NCBI GenBank assembly: GCA_030550275.1
Contig: JAUQPR010000001.1
Coordinates: 62,001 to 126,000 of the forward strand
Direction of reading: 5' to 3'
Length of the DNA stretch: 64,000 nucleotides
Origin: Bacteroidota bacterium
Lineage (GTDB): Bacteria > Bacteroidota > Ignavibacteria > Kapaibacteriales > HRBIN21
The translations under genes and the position numbers were made by a program. Of this stretch, positions 16,652-27,122 are shown piece after piece (positions within the stretch are counted from its first letter, which is position 1; each line of letters opens with the position of its first letter). The notes beneath the pieces were generated by a model. That model was not told where the DNA came from, ran no database searches, and saw nothing but the letters and a program-made list of their open reading frames with translations.

Positions 16652-19600
16652 ATGGACGCACGCCGCATCAAGTGGATTCTGGGTGCCGTCGTCACCGTCA
16701 CGGCGCTGACGACCTATGTCCTGACCCTGCAGCCTTCGGTTCCGTTCTGGGACTGTGGAGAGTTCTCCGCCGCGATTGCACTCCAGCAGGTGCCGCATCC
16801 GCCCGGAGCTCCGCTCTTCCTCATGGTCGGGAAGCTGTTCCATCTGCTCCCCTTTGGCGATCCTGGCTGGCGGATGAACCTCATCTCCGCCGTTGCCACC
16901 GCTGGAGCAGCGCTGGTACTGTACCTGCTGCTGAGCCTGGTCTTGGAGCACATTTGGCGTGCGCCGCGTGAGACCCTCTTCCAAGCCCTTGCTCTCTACG
17001 GTTCTGCCCTGGTCGGAGCACTCGCGCTCACGTTCAGCGATACGGTCTGGTTCAACGCCGTAGAGTCCGAGGTCTACGCCGCCTCGCTGCTCTTTGTTGC
17101 ACTGGTGCTCTACCTTGCCTTCCTGTGGTACGTGCGTGCGGAGGAACCCGGCAGCGAGCGCTACCTCCTGCTGGCGGCGTACCTGGTTGGGCTCTCCATC
17201 GGCGTCCACCTCCTGAGCATCCTGACGGTCATGGGGGTGATGTACCTGGTGGTCTTCCGGCGCTACATGCCCTCCTCCATTGCTTCCCGGGAGCGATTCA
17301 CGCCGCGGACGCTCTGGCTGCTCGTGGGGGTCCCGCTGCTGGGCTTTCTGACGGTCTACTGGGGCATCACCCAATGGCTGCCCGCACTGCTGGCAGGGGA
17401 TTTCCCACTGAAGAACGCCGCGCGTGAACATCTCATCGAGGACAGCCCCGTACTCACCATCCTTACCCTCTTGGGGCTGGGAGGGCTTGTGTGGTGGCTT
17501 GTGCAAGCCTATCGGAAGCAGCACCACACGGAGGCGCTGGCGCTATCGGCACTCCTGGCAATGGTGCTGGGCTTTACAACGTACGCGCACGTCATCATCC
17601 GGGCAAATGCCCATCCCCCGATGAACGAGAACGAGCCAACAGACCTCAAAACCCTCATCAGCTACCTCGGACGGGAGCAGTACGGCGAGGCTCCGTGGTG
17701 GCCGCGCCGCTACCGCTTCGACGACCCCTACTACACGCGCAACTACTCCAAGTACGGTGCCTGGTACCCGCCCCGGATGAAAGCCGTTGAACGCCGTGAT
17801 GGCTCGCTCACGCGCGTTCCCGAATGGACCGTCATCAACACCAGCGGCGAGCTCTCCTACCTCTGGAACTACCAGGTCTACCACATGTACCTGCGCTACC
17901 TCTTCTGGAACTACGTCGGGCGCCTCAGCGATGTCCAGGACGCCCCTGCGACCCTTGTGGGGAGCAAGCGGGATGCGCTGCTGTACAACTACGATTCCGG
18001 CTATGCCCATCTGTTCCCGGTGCGCTTCTTTGGGCTCCCGCTGCTGCTGGGACTCTTCGGGCTGGTCGGGCACTTCTCGCGCGACCGCCGCACCGCTTGG
18101 GTGATGCTCGTCTCCTTCCTGCTCATGGGGGTGCTGGCTGCAATTGCACAGAACCAGCAGGAGCCACAGCCGCGCGAGCGCGATTACTTCTACGTCGGCT
18201 CCTTCTTCGTGTTCTGCTTCTGGATCGGCATTGGCACCTACGAGCTGGTTGCACTCCTACGGAAGCGCCTTGCCGAAGCCCCCGCTGCCATCGCTGGAGT
18301 TGGCATCCCTTTGGTTGCTGTCCCGGTGAATATGGCGGTGCAGGGATGGTCTATCCACGACCGTTCGCTCAACTACCTGCCCTTTGACCACTCGTACAAC
18401 ATCCTGCAGAGCTGTGAGCCGAACGCGATCCTGTTCACCAACGGGGACAACGACACCTTCCCGCTGTGGTACCTGCAGGACGTCGCCGGAGTACGGCGCG
18501 ACGTCCGCGTTGTGAACCTCTCGCTGGGCAACACGCTCTGGTATATTCGCCAGCTCAAGCACCGCGAACCGCACGGGGCGCAGCGTATTCCACTGAGCTT
18601 TCCGGATGAAGCTCTCGCTTCCGAGGATAGCCCCCGCGCCCTTGCCCCGGAACTGGGCGATGCCCGCCCCATCGCCATCCCCGTCCGACGCGAGATCCTC
18701 GAACGCTTCACCCGCGATAGTGCGCTCCTTGCCGATGGACACATGCGCTTTACCTTCGTCGGCATGCCCTACCGGCAGGAGGGCAATCGCACGCTCTACC
18801 TCTTCCGTGTGCAGGACAAGCTCATCCTGGACATCCTGCAGCAGACCCGCTTCGAGCGCCCGGTGTACTTCTCGATCACCGTCGGGCAGGATGCCTATGC
18901 GGGCTTGGATCGCCATCTCCGGCTGGAGGGGATGGTCTACCGCGTCTGCCCCGTCCCGCAGCCGCCGCAGTCCATGGACCCGACGGTCATGGAGGCATGC
19001 CTGTTCAACGTGGACAACACCGACGCCTACCATACCGAGCCGCACTACGGCTTTAAGTTCCGCAACCTCAACAACCCGCGCGCCTACTACGATGAGGTCC
19101 ACCGTCGGCTCATCACCAACTACCGCGCGCTGTACCTGCAGTACGCCCGCTACGCGCTCGAAGAGCTGCGCGACCGCTCGAAGGCGCTCGCCGCACTGAA
19201 TGTGCTCAACGAGAACATCTCCCCGACCCAGTTCCCGATGAGCTATCCCTTGGCATACAACGTTGCCCTGTTGTACCAACAGGCGGGGGATACGGCGCGG
19301 GCGAAGGAGTTCGCCCGTCTGGCAATCTCGGGCGCACAGCTCTTCGTGGAGAACCCAGAGTTGTCCCAGCGCGATCCGCTCGCCTCGCAGTACAACCCGC
19401 TCTGGCTGATGGCAGAAGCCTACCAACTGCTGGGCGAATACGACCAAGCCCGGCTGAGCTTAGCGCGCCTGCAGAGCGATTACCCCAACGATCCCTCCAT
19501 CCGCGCCCGAATGGATGAGCTCACAGTTGCAGCCCTGGAAGCCCAGGGGAAGCTCCGCGAAGCGCTCGACACCGCCGAACGGTTGCTCAGCCGCTACCAA

Positions 19601-19702
19601 GCCGATAGCCAACTGCAGCCGATGAGCGGTCCGCTCCGCACCCGGGTCGAAGAGTTGCGCAGAAAGCTCAACGATACCGCTGCCCGAGCACCGACGCAGT
19701 AG
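16652..19702 (+). CDS. DUF2723 GT-C-type membrane glycosyltransferase with C-terminal TPR region
   Basis: The 1016-residue product has about ten to twelve transmembrane helices in residues 1-560. The family signature FWDCGEFSAA (Asp34, Glu37) lies in the first periplasmic loop, followed by VPHPPGAPLF. DUF2723 belongs to the GT-C fold shared with protein O-mannosyltransferases, where this acidic pair is near the catalytic centre. A large soluble region follows (LFTNGDNDTFPLWYLQ, a DUF2723-family stretch), and the last 150 residues form TPR-like helices. It probably transfers a sugar from a polyprenyl-phosphate donor to a periplasmic acceptor, protein or glycan. The GT2 gene six bases downstream is a plausible maker of that donor. 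The substrate is not known for the family as a whole. Confidence 0.88.
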   Translation: MDARRIKWILGAVVTVTALTTYVLTLQPSVPFWDCGEFSAAIALQQVPHPPGAPLFLMVGKLFHLLPFGDPGWRMNLISAVATAGAALVLYLLLSLVLEHIWRAPRETLFQALALYGSALVGALALTFSDTVWFNAVESEVYAASLLFVALVLYLAFLWYVRAEEPGSERYLLLAAYLVGLSIGVHLLSILTVMGVMYLVVFRRYMPSSIASRERFTPRTLWLLVGVPLLGFLTVYWGITQWLPALLAGDFPLKNAAREHLIEDSPVLTILTLLGLGGLVWWLVQAYRKQHHTEALALSALLAMVLGFTTYAHVIIRANAHPPMNENEPTDLKTLISYLGREQYGEAPWWPRRYRFDDPYYTRNYSKYGAWYPPRMKAVERRDGSLTRVPEWTVINTSGELSYLWNYQVYHMYLRYLFWNYVGRLSDVQDAPATLVGSKRDALLYNYDSGYAHLFPVRFFGLPLLLGLFGLVGHFSRDRRTAWVMLVSFLLMGVLAAIAQNQQEPQPRERDYFYVGSFFVFCFWIGIGTYELVALLRKRLAEAPAAIAGVGIPLVAVPVNMAVQGWSIHDRSLNYLPFDHSYNILQSCEPNAILFTNGDNDTFPLWYLQDVAGVRRDVRVVNLSLGNTLWYIRQLKHREPHGAQRIPLSFPDEALASEDSPRALAPELGDARPIAIPVRREILERFTRDSALLADGHMRFTFVGMPYRQEGNRTLYLFRVQDKLILDILQQTRFERPVYFSITVGQDAYAGLDRHLRLEGMVYRVCPVPQPPQSMDPTVMEACLFNVDNTDAYHTEPHYGFKFRNLNNPRAYYDEVHRRLITNYRALYLQYARYALEELRDRSKALAALNVLNENISPTQFPMSYPLAYNVALLYQQAGDTARAKEFARLAISGAQLFVENPELSQRDPLASQYNPLWLMAEAYQLLGEYDQARLSLARLQSDYPNDPSIRARMDELTVAALEAQGKLREALDTAERLLSRYQADSQLQPMSGPLRTRVEELRRKLNDTAARAPTQ

Positions 19703-19708
19703 CGCCCA

Positions 19709-20452
19709 ATGGCGCAACCTCATCTCTCGCTCATCATTCCGGCGTACAACGAAGCCGGTCGAATCGGTCGCACGCTCCAGGCAGTGCTTGCCTACCTGCG
19801 GCAGCAACCGTACGAGAGCGAGCTCATCGTCGTGGACGATGGTTCGACCGACGGAACCGCAGAGCTGGTGCGCCGCACGGCTCCGGAGGTTCTCCTGGTG
19901 CAGTTGCCACGCAATCGCGGGAAGGGAGCCGCTGTCCGGCAGGGCATGTTAGCAGCGCGCGGACGCTACCGAGTCTTCACCGACGCCGATCTCTCCACCC
20001 CCATCGAAGAGCTTGCGCGCATGTTGGAATGCCTGGAGAAGGGCGCCGACGTCTGCGTCGGGAGCCGCGAACTGGACCCCTCCACCGTGCGGCGTCCGCA
20101 GCCGGCATACCGCCGCTGGATGGGGCGCCTCTTCCGCCGTCTCGTCCAGTGGCTGGTCTTCCGTGAATTTCCCCAGTTGCGCGCCATTGAGGACACGCAG
20201 TGTGGCTTCAAAGGCTTTCGCGCCGAAGCTGCCGAACGGCTCTTCCGCTGCGCCCGGCTCGATGGGTTCGGGTTCGATGTGGAGCTCCTCTACCTGGCAG
20301 CTCGATTCGGCTTGCGCATCGTGCAGATTCCGGTGCTCTGGTACAACGACCCTCACAGCCGAGTCCGCCTGCTACGCGACCCGCTGCGGATGCTCATAGA
20401 AGTTGCCCGAATTCGTCATCTCCACCGCCACACGATGTGCTCGGCTGGATGA
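19709..20452 (+). CDS. ALG5-like family 2 glycosyltransferase (polyprenyl-phosphate sugar synthase)
   Basis: The 247-residue, single-domain GT-A protein starts LSLIIPAYNEAGRI and has the nucleotide-binding DDGSTDGT at 43-50 and the metal-binding DXD in FTDADLSTP (Asp92, Asp94). The C-terminal half (EDTQCGFKGFR, then RLDGFGFDVELLYLA) matches dolichyl-phosphate glucosyltransferase-like proteins. It has no clear transmembrane segment. It probably loads a hexose from a nucleotide sugar onto undecaprenyl phosphate on the cytoplasmic face, to feed the DUF2723 transferase just upstream. It overlaps the next gene in ATGA. Confidence 0.88.
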   Translation: MAQPHLSLIIPAYNEAGRIGRTLQAVLAYLRQQPYESELIVVDDGSTDGTAELVRRTAPEVLLVQLPRNRGKGAAVRQGMLAARGRYRVFTDADLSTPIEELARMLECLEKGADVCVGSRELDPSTVRRPQPAYRRWMGRLFRRLVQWLVFREFPQLRAIEDTQCGFKGFRAEAAERLFRCARLDGFGFDVELLYLAARFGLRIVQIPVLWYNDPHSRVRLLRDPLRMLIEVARIRHLHRHTMCSAG

Positions 20453-21717
20453 GCTCGGCAGAGGGAGCAACGATCGCCACGGATTCGCACCAACGCACCT
20501 TCCCACATTGGCGCACGAACCTGCGCGTTCTCTGGATTGCTCAGATGCTGGCGATGATGGGGATGGGCGCTTTCCTGCCCTTCCTGCCGCTGTACGTGCG
20601 CCAGTTAGGGCATCTCTCGCCAGCACAAGCGCAGTGGTGGAGCGGACTCATCATCGCCGCCCCGTTCCTGACGGCGATTCTGGCAACGCCGCTGTGGGGC
20701 AACATTGCCGACCGCTTCGGGCGAAAGCTGGTGGTCATCCGCGCAGCCTTGGGACTGGGCATCACCGTATTCCTCATGGGGCTGGCGGAGACCGTCCAGC
20801 AGCTCTTCCTCCTGCGCCTTCTGCAGGGGCTGCTCAGCGGCTTTATTGCTGCAAACATTGGCTTCGTCTCGGCAGAGACCCCTCCCCACCGGGTCGGCTA
20901 CGCTCTGGGAATGCTGCAGAGCGCAACCGCTGCCGGTAGCATCCTAGGTCCTCTGCTCGGGGGGATTGGCTCGGACCTCCTCGGCATCCGCTGGACCTTC
21001 ATCGCCGTTGCCCTCTTGTGCTTGCTGAGCGCTGCGCTGGTGTGGCGCTACGTACGGGAGCACTACCCTCCGAACTCGGCGGCGCTTCGCCCTTCGCTCT
21101 GGGCACCGTTTGCGTTCGCGCTGCGCTCATCGCGAATTCTGGCGCTGCTGGGCGTGATTCTGGTCTCCCAAGCGGCAATGATGACCATTGCACCGGTCCT
21201 GCCGCTGTATCTGGAGCAGCTCCATGCTCCACGGCGGCTGCTCTCTACGCTGACCGGGATTGCCGCCGCCAGCAGCGGGGTTGCTATCGCGATCGCCTCG
21301 CCGCTGTGGGCACGCTCCGGAGAGCATCGAGGGGCACACTGGGTGCTGCTCACCGGTAGCACACTGGCAAGCCTACTGTACGCTGCGCAGGCGCTTGCGC
21401 CACACTACGGCGTACTCATCCTCCTGCGAGCTGCTACTGGAGTTGCCGTTGCCGGCTTGCTGCCGACGCTGTACGCACTGCTCAATCGGCAAGCCCCTGA
21501 ATTCCTGCGCAGCAGCATTATGGCGCTGGGCAGCAGCGCAACGCTGTTGGGCAATCTGCTCGGTCCACTCCTGGGCAGCACGGTTGCAATCCGGCTGGGG
21601 ATGGAGTGGAGCTTTCTTGCGGCAGCGCTGCTGATGGGGATGGTCAGCCTTGCGCTCTGGACGGCGCCGCGCACGGCGTTGCATGGCTTACAGCGCTTCC
21701 TCTCCCGGCACCGGTGA
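20449..21717 (+). CDS. MFS efflux transporter (DHA1-like)
   Basis: The 422-residue product has about twelve transmembrane helices. The loop 2-3 signature GNIADRFGRKLVVIR is close to the MFS motif A, and a glycine-rich motif C-like stretch (SILGPLLGGIGSDLLG) sits in TM5, typical of drug:H+ antiporters. The cytoplasmic N-terminus is about 25 residues. The ATG at 20449 overlaps the GT2 stop; a much longer frame from 20200 lies inside that gene. The last 30 bases overlap the convergent pdxB. The substrate is unknown. Coupling to glycosyltransferases may be incidental. Confidence 0.85.
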   Translation: MSSAEGATIATDSHQRTFPHWRTNLRVLWIAQMLAMMGMGAFLPFLPLYVRQLGHLSPAQAQWWSGLIIAAPFLTAILATPLWGNIADRFGRKLVVIRAALGLGITVFLMGLAETVQQLFLLRLLQGLLSGFIAANIGFVSAETPPHRVGYALGMLQSATAAGSILGPLLGGIGSDLLGIRWTFIAVALLCLLSAALVWRYVREHYPPNSAALRPSLWAPFAFALRSSRILALLGVILVSQAAMMTIAPVLPLYLEQLHAPRRLLSTLTGIAAASSGVAIAIASPLWARSGEHRGAHWVLLTGSTLASLLYAAQALAPHYGVLILLRAATGVAVAGLLPTLYALLNRQAPEFLRSSIMALGSSATLLGNLLGPLLGSTVAIRLGMEWSFLAAALLMGMVSLALWTAPRTALHGLQRFLSRHR

Positions 21718-22841
21718 GGGGAGGAGGTCGGCGCGGTACCACTCCCACGTCGGGTCAATCCGCAGCAGCTCGTACCGGCGCGGGTAGCTCTGGCGAAAGC
21801 GCTGGAAGGTTTCCGCTTGGAGCGATTCCGGGAGCAGGCGCCATAACTGGAGCTGCTGCGTATCCTGCGGCAAGCGACGGCGTTCGCACAGAAGCTGATG
21901 GAGCTCCTGCGGGTCATCCCACGGGACCGGAGGCGTTCGAGGAGCCTGTGAGAGCGCCTCGTGGAACAGCTCGTCCGGGCACGTAAAGCCCGCCCATTGC
22001 GCCAAGGCTTGCACGATTGCCCACGTACAGCGCACCCGTCCCTGCCACGTATGCCCGGCAATGTGCGGTGTTGCCAGCATCGCCCGCACTGCCAGCTCCC
22101 ACCGCGGACGTGGCTCAGTCTCCCAGACGTCGAACGCAAGGAAGAGCTCGCGTCGCTCCAGCTCCCGCAGTAGGGCGAGCTCATCCACCACACCTCCGCG
22201 CGCTGAGTTCACCAGGAGCGTCACCCGCTGGAGATACCCCAGCTCCTGCTCCCCCAGCAGGTGGTAGGTCGGGAACTCTCCGGTGCGAGTCAGTGGAACG
22301 TGCACGGTCACCACTTGGCAGCCGCGGAGCAGCTCCGCCAGCGGCACCGGGTGCACCCATTCGGGGAAGGCAAATCCCTGCCGCTCCAGCGGCGGGTCGT
22401 TGACCCAGACCTCCATCCCCAAGCGGCGGGCATAGAGCGCAACGCGGCGTCCGATATGCCCGAATCCCACAACGCCGATACGCTCCTTCGAGAGCGGGCG
22501 CCCCAGAATCAGCGCCCACCGGAGCACAGCAAAGATGGTGTACTCGGCAACGGCGTTGGCGTTGCATCCCGGCGCGTGGGCAACCGTGATCCCGCGCGCG
22601 CGCAGCTCTTCGACCGCGATGTGGTCCAGCCCAGCGCTGGGGCTTGCCACAAATCGCACTGGGGTCCTCTCCAGCAGCTGCGCATCCACCCGCACGTGCG
22701 TCCGCACAATCAGGACCTGGCATCGGAGCCGCCGCAGCAGCTCGGCGGAGAGCTCGTTCCCCGCCACAGGGTACAAGCGCGCGAAGGGCTGCAGCGCCTG
22801 CTCCAAGAGCGGAATCGTCGGGTCAATGCAGCAGCGCAGTT

Positions 22842-22845
<4 letters not shown>
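21688..22845 (-). CDS. pdxB: Erythronate-4-phosphate dehydrogenase
   Basis: Oxidises 4-phosphoerythronate in the DXP-dependent pyridoxal phosphate pathway. The 385-residue product is a D-2-hydroxyacid dehydrogenase with the NAD loop GFGHIG at 127-132. Catalytic residues are Arg in NSARGGVVDE, Glu in DVWETEP and His in HIAGHTW. PdxB-specific features are SAGLDHI, APGCNANAVAEY and the HIAGHTWQGRVRCT stretch, plus a C-terminal extension of about 95 residues (the PdxB dimerisation domain region). The ATG at 22845 overlaps the comM stop in ATGA. The GTG/ATG three codons upstream is less likely. Its 3' end overlaps the convergent MFS gene by 30 bases. Confidence 0.9.
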
Positions 22846-24386
<1,541 letters not shown>

Positions 24387-24445
24387 CTCGGTGGTGATGC
24401 CTTTGGCTCAACTTGCGGTGCACAAAATAGCGCTTTTGTCAAACA

Positions 24446-25786
24446 CTACGGCTCCAGCTCCCGCGCCCAGAGCGTGCGCTCCCACAGCAGCTTGCCTTGA
24501 GCGGAGTAGACCCGGATGACCACCCGCCGCTCGCGCGCCGGACCCGTGAACTCCAGCACGGCAAAGTTGCGCTGCACCACCAGAGTCCCCGGAACCCGCA
24601 GCGGATTGGCTTCGTTGTCCGCCCCGGCAAAGGGTGATGCCGTCAGCGGAGAGACCGTCAGCTCGTACAGCGGATATGTGCCCGGGCGCTCCAGCCGGCT
24701 CAATTCCGTGAAGTGCCGGTCCCCGCTCACGAAGAGCACGCCAGGGATGCGCTGCTGTTGAAGCCACTCCAACAGGCGCTGCCGCTCCTCGGGAGCGCAG
24801 TTGCTGTAGGTCTCAAAGACCGGCAGTGGATTGAGGAATTGCCCGCCCATGACGACGAGCTTGAAGCGCGCACGGCTGCTGACGAGCGCCTCCTGCAGCC
24901 AGCGCAACTGGTGCTCTCCCAAAATCGTGCGCTCCACAGAGCGCAGTGCATTCGGCGTGCGCCAGAAGCGGTTATCCAGCAGGAACAGGTCCACATCGCC
25001 CCAGCTTACTACAGTGGTGATGCCGGGCAGTCCATCAATGCCCATCGTCGGATTGCACCAGAACAGGCGGAATGCCTCCAGCGTTGTGAACTTGTGCACA
25101 AAGCTGCGGTCGCTGTCGTTGGGACCGTAGTCGTGGTCATCCCAGATGGCGTAGTGGGTGGTTGTTGCCAGCAGGCGCTGCAGCTGCGGGAGTGCTCGGT
25201 CATGGCTGTAGCGGCGCAGTACGCCGGTGCGCGAGTCCCAGTCGCTCTCGCGCAGGTAGACATTGTCCCCCAGCCACAGCATCGCATCGGGCTGCAGGCG
25301 GGCGATGGACTCGAAGATCTCGTACTCGCCGCCGTACGGGGGACCGGGGCGATCGAAGGCTGTATCGTTGATGAAGGCGCAACTGCCCAGCGCAATGCGG
25401 AACGTCGGCGGCTCTCCGCGCCAACGCCACAGTGGAGGCGTACGGAAGCGCGGCTGATACGGCAAACGCACCGGCTCGCCATTGAGCCAGAGCTCGTAGA
25501 AGTACACCCGCCCGGGCAGAAGGCTATCCAGCAGCAGATGGGCAACGTAGGCGTTCTGCGCGGAGGTCTGCACCGGCTGGCTCCAGAAGCGGTGCTGCGG
25601 GCTCAGGCTATCCCAGTAGGCAACCTGCACCTGCGCTGGAGCCGTCGTCTGCACCCATATGCACGCCTCGCGCATTGTGGCGTAGCCCGCCATCGGTCCA
25701 GCATGCAGGAGGGGATGCCGCTGCTGTGCAAGGACAGCGGTTGCCCACAGCACCCCAGCAAGGACAGCTCTCCAGTAGCGGAGCAT
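24446..25786 (-). CDS. PhoD-like alkaline phosphatase / phosphodiesterase
   Basis: The 446-residue product has a signal peptide (about 1-20, ending TAVLAQ) and an N-terminal beta-sandwich domain (to about residue 125). The metallophosphatase domain follows, with metal motifs LGSCAF, LWLGDNVY, IWDDHDYGPND and VSGDRHF. PhoD enzymes are Ca2+/Fe3+-dependent phosphomono- and diesterases acting outside the cytoplasm to obtain phosphate. Signal peptides in the family are often twin-arginine, but I see no RR pair here, so export is probably by Sec. It is last in the leftward recO-to-PhoD run, 20 bases after the M16 gene. Confidence 0.9.
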   Translation of the reverse strand: MLRYWRAVLAGVLWATAVLAQQRHPLLHAGPMAGYATMREACIWVQTTAPAQVQVAYWDSLSPQHRFWSQPVQTSAQNAYVAHLLLDSLLPGRVYFYELWLNGEPVRLPYQPRFRTPPLWRWRGEPPTFRIALGSCAFINDTAFDRPGPPYGGEYEIFESIARLQPDAMLWLGDNVYLRESDWDSRTGVLRRYSHDRALPQLQRLLATTTHYAIWDDHDYGPNDSDRSFVHKFTTLEAFRLFWCNPTMGIDGLPGITTVVSWGDVDLFLLDNRFWRTPNALRSVERTILGEHQLRWLQEALVSSRARFKLVVMGGQFLNPLPVFETYSNCAPEERQRLLEWLQQQRIPGVLFVSGDRHFTELSRLERPGTYPLYELTVSPLTASPFAGADNEANPLRVPGTLVVQRNFAVLEFTGPARERRVVIRVYSAQGKLLWERTLWARELEP

Positions 25787-25805
25787 ATTCTGCCCACCGT
25801 TGGTC

Positions 25806-27122
25806 CTACCGGTTCAGCGCTGCTACACCATCGGAGAGGCGCTCGGGCAGCAGCCGGACAGTGCTCCAGCGTTCGGGCACGCACAGCTGTGCTGCTGTCT
25901 CGACGATCTCCTCGCGCGTGAGCTGCTGCAGGTATTCGAGCGCCTGCACGAATGGGTCTGCCATTGCATCTGCCCTCCCCTCCATTGCGCTACGCGCCAG
26001 GATTCCCATCCGCTCCGGCAGGCTGTCGAAGGAGCTCACCATCTGGGTGCGCAACGTCTCGGTCGCACGCTGGATCTCCGCCTCCGTTGGGGGCGATTCC
26101 ACCATGCGCTGAAGCTCCTGGCGCAGGAGCTGCTCCAACTGGGGAAGGGTTGCAGCACTGCAGACCGCCGTGATGCTCCAGACGGCGGCATCGGAGAAGT
26201 GCTCCACCTCGGAGCTAATCGAGTACGCAAGCCCATGGTGCTCGCGGATGCGCTGGTACAGTCGCGAACTCCACCCTTCGCCCAGCAGGAAGTTGAGCAC
26301 GGCAAGGCAGAAGCGCTGGCGCGGCGTCGGCTGCACTAGAAGCTGCCCCATCATAACGTACGCCTGCTGCGCAGAATGCGTCAGCGTACGCTCCCGCGCG
26401 GGCAAGTTCACTGGAGGATAGCGGACGGGCAGCGGTTCCCGACGCGCAGGCAGGCGCAGCAGCTCCTGTTGCAGCTGTTCCAGAGAGAGCTCGGAGAGAT
26501 TTCCCACCAACACCGCCACTGCACGCTCGCCAACGTAGAAGCGCTCGTAGAACGCCTCCACCTCCGGCAGCCCAATTCGGGCAAGGCTGTGCCGGGTTCC
26601 GGCGATCGGCAGCGCCAGCGGATGTTCGCCGAAGAGCACCTGCTCGAGCTGTTCGGCGAGGAACTCTTCGGGGTCGTCCTCGTAGAAGGCGAGCTCCTCC
26701 AGGATGACGCGGCGCTCGTGGCGCAGCCGACGCCATGAGAATGCCGGCTCCAGAATGCCTCCAATCAGCAGCCGAAGCGCCTGCGGAAGCTGCTGGGGAA
26801 GCACCTGCAGGGTGTAGCAGGTGTGCTCCTTGGTCGTGAAGGCATCCAGCACAGCTCCCAATCGCTCAAAGGCGCTTGCCCAGCGGCGCACGGAGTAGCG
26901 CCGGGTCCGCCCCGCAAGCATATGCTCCGTCAAGTGTGCCACCCCGTTGTGCTGTGCGGACTCATCCCGGCTGGCAGCGGCAAACCATAGCCCACAGAGC
27001 GCCGAGGACGCCCATGGGAGATGGTCCATCACCACACGTACTCCGTTGGGCAAGCGGTGGTACTGCGGCGTACGGAGTTGGAGTCTCTCTACGGTGTCGG
27101 TGGCGTGGCGACGTCGGCGCAT
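25806..27122 (-). CDS. Single-domain M16 (insulinase-family) zinc peptidase
   Basis: The 438-residue product has the inverted zinc motif HLTEH at residues 63-67 and the third-ligand region ERRVILEELAF (136-146). The C-terminal half has the family's RLYQRIREHHGLAYSI stretch, with the Arg and Tyr that close on substrate. It resembles the mitochondrial processing peptidase-like M16B enzymes, which act as dimers. No signal peptide is visible, so it is likely cytoplasmic. The ATG at 27122 lies 34 bases inside the CNNM gene; the upstream part of the frame has no family similarity. It precedes the PhoD gene by 20 bases. Confidence 0.9.
   Translation of the reverse strand: MRRRRHATDTVERLQLRTPQYHRLPNGVRVVMDHLPWASSALCGLWFAAASRDESAQHNGVAHLTEHMLAGRTRRYSVRRWASAFERLGAVLDAFTTKEHTCYTLQVLPQQLPQALRLLIGGILEPAFSWRRLRHERRVILEELAFYEDDPEEFLAEQLEQVLFGEHPLALPIAGTRHSLARIGLPEVEAFYERFYVGERAVAVLVGNLSELSLEQLQQELLRLPARREPLPVRYPPVNLPARERTLTHSAQQAYVMMGQLLVQPTPRQRFCLAVLNFLLGEGWSSRLYQRIREHHGLAYSISSEVEHFSDAAVWSITAVCSAATLPQLEQLLRQELQRMVESPPTEAEIQRATETLRTQMVSSFDSLPERMGILARSAMEGRADAMADPFVQALEYLQQLTREEIVETAAQLCVPERWSTVRLLPERLSDGVAALNR

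Noticed and set aside
24423-24429. TATTTTG upstream of comM as a promoter
   Set aside because: One base short of the consensus spacing. Possible but not listed as a feature.
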